This document shows positions 56,013-64,000 of a stretch of 64,000 nucleotides of DNA, one piece after another. Location of the stretch: NCBI RefSeq assembly GCF_004331175.1, contig NZ_SJOD01000001.1, positions 248,001 through 312,000 on the forward strand, in the 5' to 3' direction. The DNA comes from Acinetobacter sp. ANC 4178 (GTDB taxonomy: Bacteria > Pseudomonadota > Gammaproteobacteria > Pseudomonadales > Moraxellaceae). Under the pieces are notes generated by a model. That model had not been told where the DNA came from. It searched no databases and saw only the letters and a program-made list of their open reading frames with translations. Within the stretch, counting starts at the first letter, position 1. Each line of letters opens with the position of its first letter. Both the position numbers and the translations under genes were made by a program.

Positions 56013-56366
56013 TTAACGTAATGCACCAATATAGTGATGATGAACCTGAGCACGATAAATCTCTTCCTCGGTCACTTCTTCTTCATGATAATGCGTATTC
56101 TCAGGTACTTTCTCAACGACAACTTCTGGTTCAATTGCCTCAATTTCAGTATCCAAATCCATAAAACTGCGTAAACGCTCAGCTTGGCGTACCAATTCTG
56201 CATCGCCCGTCGCCAATGCCAAATCAACCACATGTCTTGCGTAGACCTTATTTTCTGCAAGATACATGGCATCAACGACGCGCCCAGAAACACGACGTAA
56301 TCGTGTATAAATCAAAGTTGCAGCAGAAAAAGCCTCAGGATGAGCAACAAATCCATGATTAGACAT
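56013..56366 (-). CDS. Conserved-looking hypothetical protein, 117 aa
   Basis: A 117-aa soluble protein: helical first 75 residues rich in Arg/Val (FSAATLIYTRLRRVSGRVVDAMYLAENKVYARHVV) and an acidic tail with IEAIEPEVVVEKVPE and YHEEEVTEEE. No signal or membrane helix. ATG 56366 has GGGGGA 9 nt before it; a TTG at 56375 opens the frame earlier but is too close. Not recognised. Its downstream gene is pyrB, 250 bp away with its own promoter. Confidence 0.7.
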   Translation of the reverse strand: MSNHGFVAHPEAFSAATLIYTRLRRVSGRVVDAMYLAENKVYARHVVDLALATGDAELVRQAERLRSFMDLDTEIEAIEPEVVVEKVPENTHYHEEEVTEEEIYRAQVHHHYIGALR

Positions 56367-56625
56367 CTCTTTCAATCCCCCAGTTTTATTTAATTTAATA
56401 CGAATAATTCATTCATAGCAGATTTAAGGAATGAAGTTCTGCTTCATTCACATTGCTATTGATGCTCTTGGATTAGCAAAATACATACCACTTTTTGAGA
56501 ACCAAGTCGTTAAAAGTGTATTTTTTTATGATCTGATTATGCAAACGAGCAATTTAAAAAGCTTTCAAAGCCAAAATCAGTTAAACTTTGCAAAGTATTT
56601 TTTAAAATCTTGGTCTATCTAATTT

Positions 56626-58830
56626 ATGAATAGCTCTTCACGTTTAAGCAACTATTGGGTCACATGTGCAGATGGGCTAGAAACCTTACTCCAAGAAGAA
56701 TTAGAAGGTTTAGGCATTGCACAAATTGAACGCTTTCCAGGGCGTTTAATTTTTAAAGGCACATTAGAACAAGCCTATCGTATTTGCATGTGGTCACGTT
56801 TGGCTTCACGTGTTCTACTCCCTATTCATACCCATGAACTCGAACGCAGCCATGATGCACGTGACGTTGCTGAAGAACTGTATGAAGGTGCAATCAGCTT
56901 TGACTGGTCACTCATTTTTGCACCACAAAGTACGTTTGCCATTCGTTTACACATTGAACGTGAAATTATGGTGAATTCACAATTCGCAACTTTACGTGTT
57001 AAAGATGGTGTTGTGGATTCATTTATGGAAGCTGTTGGGCGCCGACCAAGCATTGATACCAAGCAACCTGAAATTACCCTTTATGTCCTTGCGGGCAAAA
57101 CTGAACATACCTATTGCTTAGACTTATCAGGTGATTCTTTACATAAACGTGGTTATCGTCGTTATATGACAGATGCCCCGATTAAAGAAAACTTGGCTGC
57201 TGCAATTTTGCAAAAAGCGAAATTACAACAACTTAATCCAGACAACATTTTAGACCCGATGTGTGGTTCAGGTACCTTCATTATTGAATCATTAATGTTG
57301 TTAACTGACCGTGCTCCTGGTTTAGTGCGCCGTTTTGGTTTTAATGGCTGGAATGGTCATAACCACGAGTTATGGATGTCGATTAAGACAGAAGCAGCAG
57401 AACGTCATCAGCAGGCAATGGCACAACCTCTACCTCAGTTTTATGCCTTTGATGCAGACTGGGAAGCGGTTAAAGCAACCAAGCAAAATATTATCGCGGC
57501 TGGCTTTGAAAGCTTGTTGGATAAAATTCAAATTGAAGAACGCACACTTTCTGACTGGCCAGATTTTGAAGTTGGCAACAAAACTGCCTTTATTGTCACC
57601 AACCCACCTTATGGTGAGCGTTTAGGGGATAAAGCTTCGAACCGTGCTTTATATTTAGGCTTGTCGGCATTATTCCAAAAACACTTCCCAAATCAAACCG
57701 CAGCAGTGATTGCAGCAGCAGTAGAACAAGCTGACGTGATGGCATTTAGCGACCCGCAAACCATGCGTTTGATGAATGGTAAATTACCAATTTATGTTCG
57801 CTTAGGCAAAATCAAACCTGCAACTGTAGTCAAACCATTCCTTGAAACTTGGCAACCGCTACAATTCGAACCAATTGAAGGTGCCGAAGATTTTGCCAAC
57901 CGTTTGCAGAAAAATATGCAAGCCTTAAAGAAATGGGCTGTGAAAGACGGCGTATTCTGCTTGCGTTTGTATGATGCCGATTTACCCGACTTTAACCTTG
58001 CAGTCGATTTATATGGTGATCGTTTGCATGTACAAGAATATGCACCACCGAAAACCATCGATCCTGAAAAAGCTAAAAAACGTTTTAACTTAGGTTTAGC
58101 TGCAATTCGTGCAGTTACAGGTTTAAATCGAGATGCGATTTTTATTAAAACCCGTGCACGTCAAGAAGGTAAAAATCAGTACACCAAACAAAGTACCGCT
58201 TCAAAACGCTTTATTGTGCAAGAAGGTCAAGCAAAAATTCTAGTCAATATGACGGACTATTTAGATACAGGGTTATTCCTCGATCACCGTCAAATGCGTT
58301 TACGTATTGCGAAAGAAGCTCGTGGTAAGCATTTCCTTAACCTGTACAGCTATACATCAACTGCCAGCCTTCATGCGGCTTTAGGTGGCGCTGCAAGTAC
58401 CACCAGTGTGGATTTGTCAAATACTTACCTAAACTGGTCAAAAGAAAACTTCGTATTAAATGGCTTAACTGTCGATCATGCCGATGAACAACATCAGTTC
58501 TTTGCTAGTGACTGTTTTGAATGGCTTAAAGAGGGTCATGAGCAATATGATCTTATTTTTATCGACCCACCAACCTTCTCGAATTCTAAAAAATTCCACG
58601 GTACTTTTGATGTGCAACGTGACCATTTATCACTACTTAAACGTGCGATGAACCGTCTAACTACTGAAGGGACTTTATACTTCTCAAACAACTACCGCGG
58701 TTTTGAAATGGATGAAGAAATTTTGGCATTCTTTGATGTCGAAGAAATTACCAGTGAAACCATTGGACCAGATTTCAAACGTAACCAAAAAATCCACCGT
58801 GCTTGGAAAATTAGCCATCCCAAAAATTAA
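56626..58830 (+). CDS. rlmL: Bifunctional 23S rRNA methyltransferase RlmKL
   Basis: A 734-aa fusion that methylates G2445 (m2G, RlmL part) and G2069 (m7G, RlmK part) of 23S rRNA. Residues 1-160 form a THUMP RNA-binding domain. Residues 165-400 hold an N2-type methyltransferase (DPMCGSGTFIIESLML, NPPYGERLG). Residues 420-734 hold a PUA-less RlmI-like methyltransferase (LNLYSYTSTASLHAALGGA, FIDPPTFSNSK). Start ATG at 56626. Confidence 0.95.
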   Translation: MNSSSRLSNYWVTCADGLETLLQEELEGLGIAQIERFPGRLIFKGTLEQAYRICMWSRLASRVLLPIHTHELERSHDARDVAEELYEGAISFDWSLIFAPQSTFAIRLHIEREIMVNSQFATLRVKDGVVDSFMEAVGRRPSIDTKQPEITLYVLAGKTEHTYCLDLSGDSLHKRGYRRYMTDAPIKENLAAAILQKAKLQQLNPDNILDPMCGSGTFIIESLMLLTDRAPGLVRRFGFNGWNGHNHELWMSIKTEAAERHQQAMAQPLPQFYAFDADWEAVKATKQNIIAAGFESLLDKIQIEERTLSDWPDFEVGNKTAFIVTNPPYGERLGDKASNRALYLGLSALFQKHFPNQTAAVIAAAVEQADVMAFSDPQTMRLMNGKLPIYVRLGKIKPATVVKPFLETWQPLQFEPIEGAEDFANRLQKNMQALKKWAVKDGVFCLRLYDADLPDFNLAVDLYGDRLHVQEYAPPKTIDPEKAKKRFNLGLAAIRAVTGLNRDAIFIKTRARQEGKNQYTKQSTASKRFIVQEGQAKILVNMTDYLDTGLFLDHRQMRLRIAKEARGKHFLNLYSYTSTASLHAALGGAASTTSVDLSNTYLNWSKENFVLNGLTVDHADEQHQFFASDCFEWLKEGHEQYDLIFIDPPTFSNSKKFHGTFDVQRDHLSLLKRAMNRLTTEGTLYFSNNYRGFEMDEEILAFFDVEEITSETIGPDFKRNQKIHRAWKISHPKN

Positions 58831-58840
58831 TCCCGACATT

Positions 58841-58869
58841 AAAAAAGACCGCTAATGCGGTCTTTTTTT
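58841..58869. terminator. Bidirectional terminator after rlmKL
   Basis: AAAAAAGACCGC and GCGGTCTTTTTTT with loop TAAT lie between the convergent rlmL and symporter genes. Confidence 0.88.
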
Positions 58870-58884
58870 GATTAGAAGTTCATA

Positions 58885-60168
58885 CTAAAACTTTTCGTTC
58901 TGTGGCGCATCTACAGCAATCAGGCTTGGAACTTCTTCTTCATCCAACTGCGTTGTCTTCGCAATAACAGCTGTTGCTACACTATTACCAATAATATTGG
59001 TCGCTGTACGCCCCATATCAAGGAAGTGATCAACTGCAAGGATAAGTAATAGCCCTGCCTCTGGAAGTTTAAACATTGACAATGTCGCAGCAATAACAAC
59101 CAGTGAAGCACGAGAAACGCCAGCAATGCCCTTACTGGTGATCATTAGCGTTAAAAGCATTAATAATTGTTGAGAAAGGCTAAGGTCGATGTTGTATGCA
59201 TGTGCAATAAATAAGACCGCAAATGTCATGTAGATCATCGAACCATCAAGGTTGAACGAATAACCCAACGGTAAAACAAAGCTGGTAATACGCTTAGGAA
59301 CACCAAACTTTTCTAAAGATTCCATCAGTTTTGGATATGCTGACTCACTACTCGCTGTAGCAAAGCCTAGAACAACAGGCTCACGGATTGTTTTTAACAA
59401 TCTGAACACATCCTTTTTCAAAAAGATAAATCCAGCCGAGATAATAACTGCCCAAAGGATAAATAAGCTGGCATAAAACTCAGCCATGAACGAGCCATAA
59501 TCAAGAATAATCTTTGGTCCTTTTACCGTAATTGCTCCTGCGACAGCAGCAAAAACAGCAATTGGGGCAAACGTCATTACGTAGTCCGTGATCTTGAACA
59601 TCACTAGGCTTAATTCATCAATCATCTTGCCAATAATCGAGCCATTTTTTTGGAGATGACTGACGTAAGCTAAAGCTGAACCGAAAAATATAGAAAAGAT
59701 AAGAATCTGAAGAATCTCATTATTCGCCATCGCTTCAGCAAAGCTTTTTGGGAATATATGAGTAATAAAAGTTTGCAAACTCAGGTTTGTAGCACTAACC
59801 CCTACATCGACTGGAGCCGTCGGAATCGGTAGATTCATTCCAACGCCTGTTTGGAAAAAGTTAGCGAGTCCTAAACCCAATAAAAGAGAGATGAAAGATG
59901 CACCAATAAACCAACTCATTGCCTTTAAGGTGATTTTACCTAAAGCGGAAGATTTACCCATTGAGATAATGCCTGAAACGATTGTTGCAAACACCAATGG
60001 GGCGATAATCATTTTAATTAATCTTAAAAATATATCAGTTAAAATTTTAAAATATGACGCAATATTTTCTGCTTGAACAGGTGTTAAATAATAATGGAAG
60101 ATGCAACCAATAACTATGCCTAGAACCATGGCAATAAGGATAAACTTCAATAGTTTTTTTTGATTCAT
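58885..60168 (-). CDS. Dicarboxylate/amino-acid:cation symporter (DctA/GltP family)
   Basis: A 427-aa DAACS transporter. Seen: eight or more membrane segments and the re-entrant-loop motifs ATASSESAYP (HP1), YSFNLDGSMIYMTFAVLFIA (TM7) and GIAGVSRASLVVIAATL (HP2), with DHFLDMGRTATNIIGN in TM8. The family moves glutamate, aspartate or C4-dicarboxylates with protons or sodium. The longer frame starts at 60192, but AAAGGA stands 8-9 nt before ATG 60168. Divergent from the oxygenase gene at 60697. Confidence 0.9.
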   Translation of the reverse strand: MNQKKLLKFILIAMVLGIVIGCIFHYYLTPVQAENIASYFKILTDIFLRLIKMIIAPLVFATIVSGIISMGKSSALGKITLKAMSWFIGASFISLLLGLGLANFFQTGVGMNLPIPTAPVDVGVSATNLSLQTFITHIFPKSFAEAMANNEILQILIFSIFFGSALAYVSHLQKNGSIIGKMIDELSLVMFKITDYVMTFAPIAVFAAVAGAITVKGPKIILDYGSFMAEFYASLFILWAVIISAGFIFLKKDVFRLLKTIREPVVLGFATASSESAYPKLMESLEKFGVPKRITSFVLPLGYSFNLDGSMIYMTFAVLFIAHAYNIDLSLSQQLLMLLTLMITSKGIAGVSRASLVVIAATLSMFKLPEAGLLLILAVDHFLDMGRTATNIIGNSVATAVIAKTTQLDEEEVPSLIAVDAPQNEKF

Positions 60169-60696
60169 ATCAAATTTCCTTTTTAAACCCAAAGTATCAT
60201 TAACTCAAACTATTGAATAATAATGATTTTAAATAATTCCAAGTAAATCAAATCCAATTTGATATAGGAATATTGAATGGAATTTAAACAGAAAATAAAT
60301 TAAATAATAATGAAAAAAAGTATAAATCCATGCAAATTATGCATAGCAAATCACAATGTATTAAATAAAATGCCAATGACTTAATTGATTAATAAAACTT
60401 AAATATTGCGTGCAAACTATTGATTCATTCATGTTATCTGTAGTGATTTTACTACTTGGTAAAATATCCCACTTCATTGAGTAGTTTTTTGATTTCTATT
60501 TATTTTACTTATATATATGAATTAAAAAATTAAATTTTCTCCCTTTTAAATCATTAGGACTTAAATCCACAAACACTTTAAAGCTCGTAATTAAATATAG
60601 ATGAGTTTAAGAAATGATTCTCTCGCTTCTGCTCTAAATTTTAAAATAGTAAATATCTGAAACTTTATAATAAATAAGTTATGTAATAGGAACATC
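60169..60696. other. AT-rich intergenic region between divergent symporter and oxygenase genes
   Basis: About 530 bp, very A/T-rich, holding both promoters. I saw no clear operator dyad and no short gene. Confidence 0.4.
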
Positions 60697-61599
60697 ATGC
60701 GAATTAAGATCAATAAACATTGTGCTAATTCTTGGAAAGATGAGTTAAAAGCATTACCAAAATCCAATGAGTACCTTACATCTGCAATGATCGAACATAG
60801 TGCGAATTTGGCAAAAAAATATCTTAACTTAAGAGACATTCATTTAAATGAACTTCGTGCAGGTGGTGGTGTCATTGAATTTTCAAATCTGCCTATTGAC
60901 GATCAATTATGCTCTCCACCAACTAGTGCTGCACGACCCTATACCAAAGAATATATTTCAGAACTGGTTCTTTTGGGTGTGACAAAGGCTTGTGGTTTGA
61001 CCCCCTTTACCTTCAAAGAAGAAAAACAAGCTGCTTTAGTACATGAAATTATCCCACTTGATGGTGCCCACCATAAAAGCCTTTCAAGTCAAGGCATGGC
61101 AGAATTTGATTTTCATACTGATGGAGCCTATTTATCGAGAAATATTAGACCGCATTCTTTGTCGTTAATGTGCCGAATGGATGAGAAACAGACCACGACC
61201 AATTTGGTAAAAATTTCTGATGTAATCAATAAATTAAGCCTTAAATCAAAAAATGTGTTGGTTGAATCAAGGTTCGTTCATACAGCACCTAAAACCTTTA
61301 AAGTACAAAATAAGAGAATAAGGAATTCAATTTTTGACTTAGTGGATGGGCATTATGAAATTAAAGCAGCTTTACATAACGTCAATGCAACGGATGAAGA
61401 AAGCGAATGTGCTTTATTTGAATTAAAAGCTGCGGTCTCAGATTGCCAATTTCAAAAGTCTTTGAATGCTGGGGATCTGATCATTTTTAATAACCTGCGC
61501 TGCTTACATAGGCATTGTAAAATTACAGGGATGCGACGGTTACAGGGATGTTATGGCACATACACATCCCCATTAGCCACAGTTTCAGACATTGAATAG
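60697..61599 (+). CDS. Fe(II)/2-oxoglutarate oxygenase of the clavaminate synthase-like group (free amino-acid hydroxylase-like)
   Basis: A 300-aa non-heme oxygenase with a complete active site: H140-x-D142 (FHTDGAYL), distal H271 (NNLRCLHRH), and a 2-oxoglutarate Arg in MRRLQG. The core layout, with an early RAGGGVIEFSNLPID and a substrate lid near residue 125, resembles AsnO/VioC/CAS-type enzymes that hydroxylate free amino acids such as Asn, Arg or Glu. It is not close to the TauD-type gene at 13.4 kb. AGGAA before ATG 60697. Translation runs directly into the AEC transporter gene (11-bp gap). Substrate unknown. Confidence 0.82.
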   Translation: MRIKINKHCANSWKDELKALPKSNEYLTSAMIEHSANLAKKYLNLRDIHLNELRAGGGVIEFSNLPIDDQLCSPPTSAARPYTKEYISELVLLGVTKACGLTPFTFKEEKQAALVHEIIPLDGAHHKSLSSQGMAEFDFHTDGAYLSRNIRPHSLSLMCRMDEKQTTTNLVKISDVINKLSLKSKNVLVESRFVHTAPKTFKVQNKRIRNSIFDLVDGHYEIKAALHNVNATDEESECALFELKAAVSDCQFQKSLNAGDLIIFNNLRCLHRHCKITGMRRLQGCYGTYTSPLATVSDIE

Positions 61600-61610
61600 G
61601 TGGTTATCAG

Positions 61611-62516
61611 ATGATTTTTGAAGTTGTACTAAGGGTTTTTTTGCTCATCGCAATTTCTATTGTTGGCTGGGGTGTGGGTAAAAAATTTAAACTAGACTCT
61701 AAAGATATTTCAACCTTGCTGGTTTATGTTATTTCCCCTTTTGTAATCTTTTATTCAATTGTGGAATCCCCTGCAAATTGGACCTATCTTAAATTTTCTT
61801 TGGGTGCATTTTTGTTGGCATCCTTCATGGCTGCTGTGGGTTTACTCTTTGCAAGGTGCTTTTGGAAAGACAGTCGAGTAAATCTATTTGGCTTTGCGGC
61901 AGGTACTGGGAACACTGGTTATTTTGCATTACCACTGGTACTTGCAATCTTTGATAAGACACAAATAGCCATCGCTATTTTTATCATCATAGGGATTAAC
62001 CTATACGAGTTTACAGTGGGTTATTTCATTACAGCTAAAGGCTCATTGGACATTAAGGAAAGTATTTTAAAAGTCATTAAAATGCCTATTCTTTATGCAG
62101 CGTGTTTAGGCATGATGTTTAAATATCTCGATATTCAATTCGATGAAGTATCCCTTTCATTCTTGGCCAATTTTAAAGGTGCGTATAGCGTTTTAGGAAT
62201 GATGACCATCGGTATTACAATCGCAAAATTTTCAAAAATTGAGGTAGATTGGCTTTTCTCAGCATTGGCTCTGACATGGAAACATTTTATTTATCCTGTC
62301 GTTGGTATTTTGATTTTCATGTTTATCATTCCTGTAGATAAACAAATACTGCAAATTGTGGCGCTCATGGTTGCTACACCTATGGCTGGTAATGTCGTCG
62401 TTATTTCTAATACATTGGGACTCCATCCCGAAAAAGCAGCTACATCAGTGATGTTGAGTACAATGTTGGCTTTAATCACAGTACCAATCGCCTTGTATTT
62501 TGTGATGAATTTCTAA
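61611..62516 (+). CDS. AEC family transporter (auxin efflux carrier type)
   Basis: A 301-aa membrane protein with about ten hydrophobic segments in two repeats. Seen: VISPFVIFYSIVESPANW in the first half, GTGNTGYFALPLVLAIF, and in the second half KMPILYAACLGMMFKYL with VATPMAGNVVVISNTLG. Relatives export malate, malonate or other organic acids. As second gene after the Fe/2OG oxygenase it may export the hydroxylated product or import the substrate; this is inference. Confidence 0.85.
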   Translation: MIFEVVLRVFLLIAISIVGWGVGKKFKLDSKDISTLLVYVISPFVIFYSIVESPANWTYLKFSLGAFLLASFMAAVGLLFARCFWKDSRVNLFGFAAGTGNTGYFALPLVLAIFDKTQIAIAIFIIIGINLYEFTVGYFITAKGSLDIKESILKVIKMPILYAACLGMMFKYLDIQFDEVSLSFLANFKGAYSVLGMMTIGITIAKFSKIEVDWLFSALALTWKHFIYPVVGILIFMFIIPVDKQILQIVALMVATPMAGNVVVISNTLGLHPEKAATSVMLSTMLALITVPIALYFVMNF

Positions 62517-62660
62517 ACCAAATCCACGTCTTCATCTAGTGTAGCGGGAGGCTTAAACTTCTGATTGAGTCATCGTCAATGAACTGACTGGTATTTCTCA
62601 TTCAGAAATTTACTCGTTCTCAAAAATTTACTGCTGATTAATGTCTCTATGTAAAAACAA

Positions 62661-62699
62661 ACTCTATCTAACTTAATACAGACCAAAGTTAGATAGAGT
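62661..62699. terminator. Terminator between convergent AEC and DUF945 genes
   Basis: A perfect 14-bp stem (ACTCTATCTAACTT and its complement) with an 11-nt loop. On the minus strand it is followed by TTTGTTTTT, so it mainly serves the DUF945 gene. Confidence 0.75.
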
Positions 62700-62724
62700 G
62701 TTCGTTCCAAAATCTGGTATCAAA

Positions 62725-64000
62725 TTATTCCGTTAAGAATTTCTTCTCGCCATATTTATATTCCATCACCATTTTCATCACATCACCATCTCGTTTCAAT
62801 TGCCCCGATTGCTGCATGCTGCTGAGCATCGTTTCAATATCTTGATCCGACATTGACTGGCCTCCCTTACCTGGAATGCTATTCATGATTGAAGCGACCA
62901 TGTTCTTATCAAATTGCACATCTGCCTTATATTCAACCAGACTCGGCACCATGGCAACCATGCCTTTTAAGGTCTTTTGATGACTTGGCATAAAACGACC
63001 TACTAGGTTGGCTTTGGCTTCACCAGTCCCAATCTTGATTTGATTATCACTAGAATCAAACTTAAAACCTTCATTAATGACTGCAAGTAAAGCTGGTTCC
63101 AAATCTTGTAATAATTTCTCTTGGGCTAAACAGCTATTCTCACTCTTTTCAATAATGTCGAACAACGCTTGAAGTTTGGCACGGTTTACATCCTGTACGT
63201 TAAAGTTAAACTTCACATTTTGCATGACAGGTGAAAATGTCATTTTCATTTCACCAACTTGAACTGCCATTTTTGTATTTAAAACTCGATCTGTAAGATC
63301 ACTTTCCGCTTCAATTCGATAATTTTTTAATTCAGCACTTATTGGGTTATTCAAACCACGATCTGCCATTTTCAGCAAATCCATTTGAACCGTGGTTTTC
63401 CCTGCTTCCAAATAATTACCATTCAAACCCTGATTGGTTTCAATTTTCAAACCTGTCATTTGGAAGTGAGTTTCTGCATCCATCACTGTTAAATTAGGAA
63501 TATCTAATTTCAAATCCTGCATTTGCAATTGATCATTCACAGGCCTCGCATGATATTCCAAAGTGACTGGATCTAAACGCGTTTGTATTTTAGCTTCGTT
63601 TCGCACAATCACGGGAGTCGTCAGGGTTGATTTCATTGTCCCTAACCAATTCACATGCGTTTTGAGCTTTAACGGTTGATTCACTAAAGATTTCAAAGCA
63701 CTATCTGCTTGTACAACTTTAACATCTGACTGAATTTGGTAACCATTCCAACTACGTTGAATTTGATCTCGCCCTGTGAGTTTAATCACTTCTTTCGGCT
63801 TACATGGATCAATAATCAACTCAGCTGTCCAGTCGGCACTGCCTTGCAAAGCCCCCATCTGGAAGTTTTGATAGTTCAAGCTTAGATTTTTACTTGGTTG
63901 TTTCGCTTCTTGCTGATAGTAAGTTTGCAAGCTTTTATCTGCATATAAATTTCCACCCACCGCTAATGTAGCAACTGCAACGATGCCACCAACACCCCAT
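62725..64000 (-). CDS. DUF945 / YdgA-like protein, N-terminus cut by window edge
   Basis: A reading frame of at least 425 codons that is still open at position 64000. The visible part begins GVGGIVAVATLAVGGNLYAD (a membrane anchor or signal helix), followed by the YQNFQMGALQGSADWTAEL and LPxxxN-like strands of the DUF945 repeat pattern and ends in YKYGEKKFLTE. It should be exported and anchored in the cytoplasmic membrane, facing the periplasm. A GTG at 63960 is only an internal Val; the real start lies beyond the window. The family role is unknown. Confidence 0.82.
   Translation of the reverse strand, partial: WGVGGIVAVATLAVGGNLYADKSLQTYYQQEAKQPSKNLSLNYQNFQMGALQGSADWTAELIIDPCKPKEVIKLTGRDQIQRSWNGYQIQSDVKVVQADSALKSLVNQPLKLKTHVNWLGTMKSTLTTPVIVRNEAKIQTRLDPVTLEYHARPVNDQLQMQDLKLDIPNLTVMDAETHFQMTGLKIETNQGLNGNYLEAGKTTVQMDLLKMADRGLNNPISAELKNYRIEAESDLTDRVLNTKMAVQVGEMKMTFSPVMQNVKFNFNVQDVNRAKLQALFDIIEKSENSCLAQEKLLQDLEPALLAVINEGFKFDSSDNQIKIGTGEAKANLVGRFMPSHQKTLKGMVAMVPSLVEYKADVQFDKNMVASIMNSIPGKGGQSMSDQDIETMLSSMQQSGQLKRDGDVMKMVMEYKYGEKKFLTE

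Overview
The window reads as chromosomal DNA of a gammaproteobacterium of the genus Acinetobacter. The reasons are the AT-rich composition, the A/T-rich spacers, and a gene set typical of that genus: a hut operon with HutC, an OsmC-YcaO fusion, pyrB followed by an inactive dihydroorotase, a type II NADH dehydrogenase, and several TonB-dependent receptors. The species is not resolved. I see no rRNA, tRNA, CRISPR array, phage or complete insertion sequence.

Layout. 1-2100: end of a Fur-type siderophore locus (N-hydroxylase, IucA/IucC synthetase), followed by about 0.7 kb of apparently decayed DNA. 2.7-4.2 kb: MerR regulator divergent from an SDR-type reductase. 4.7-15.4 kb: a probable catabolic regulon made of a DUF1302 outer-membrane protein, an RBBP9-like hydrolase, an AraC-type activator, and a seven-gene operon (quinone oxidoreductase, TauD-type dioxygenase, BKACE/DUF849 enzyme, MFS transporter, FrnE/DsbA-like protein, Rieske ferredoxin, YeiH-like exporter). 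Matching tandem 12-13-bp boxes 21 bp apart lie upstream of both minus-strand units and tie them together. This is the best candidate for an undescribed system.

15.6-25.2 kb: ndh, the OsmC-YcaO fusion, a DUF2946 / TonB receptor / four-cysteine lipoprotein operon, and a PuuA-like glutamine synthetase. 25.5-34.7 kb: murI, interrupted by an in-frame stop 37 codons before its apparent old end, then hutG-I-T-H-U and separately transcribed hutC. 34.9-42.8 kb: another TonB receptor, a DMT-transporter remnant, ghrA, DUF1398, a TetR regulator, a zinc-ribbon membrane protein, LysE and FxsA. 43.1-45.2 kb: a second copy-type TonB receptor, paralogous to the one at 20.8-22.9 kb, behind a perfect Zur-like palindrome.

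45.4-58.8 kb: housekeeping genes ruvC, acylphosphatase, nnrD, queG, bioB, a VIT-family transporter, an OmpA/BON protein, pyrB-pyrC' and rlmKL, plus a newly noticed 37-codon zinc-knuckle gene. 58.9-64 kb: a DctA/GltP-type symporter divergent from an amino-acid-hydroxylase-like Fe/2OG oxygenase plus AEC transporter pair, then a DUF945 gene cut by the window edge.

Start codons were moved from the longest ORF to an internal site wherever a Shine-Dalgarno sequence favoured it; each case is stated. All functions are inferred by reading the sequence; no database search was run.
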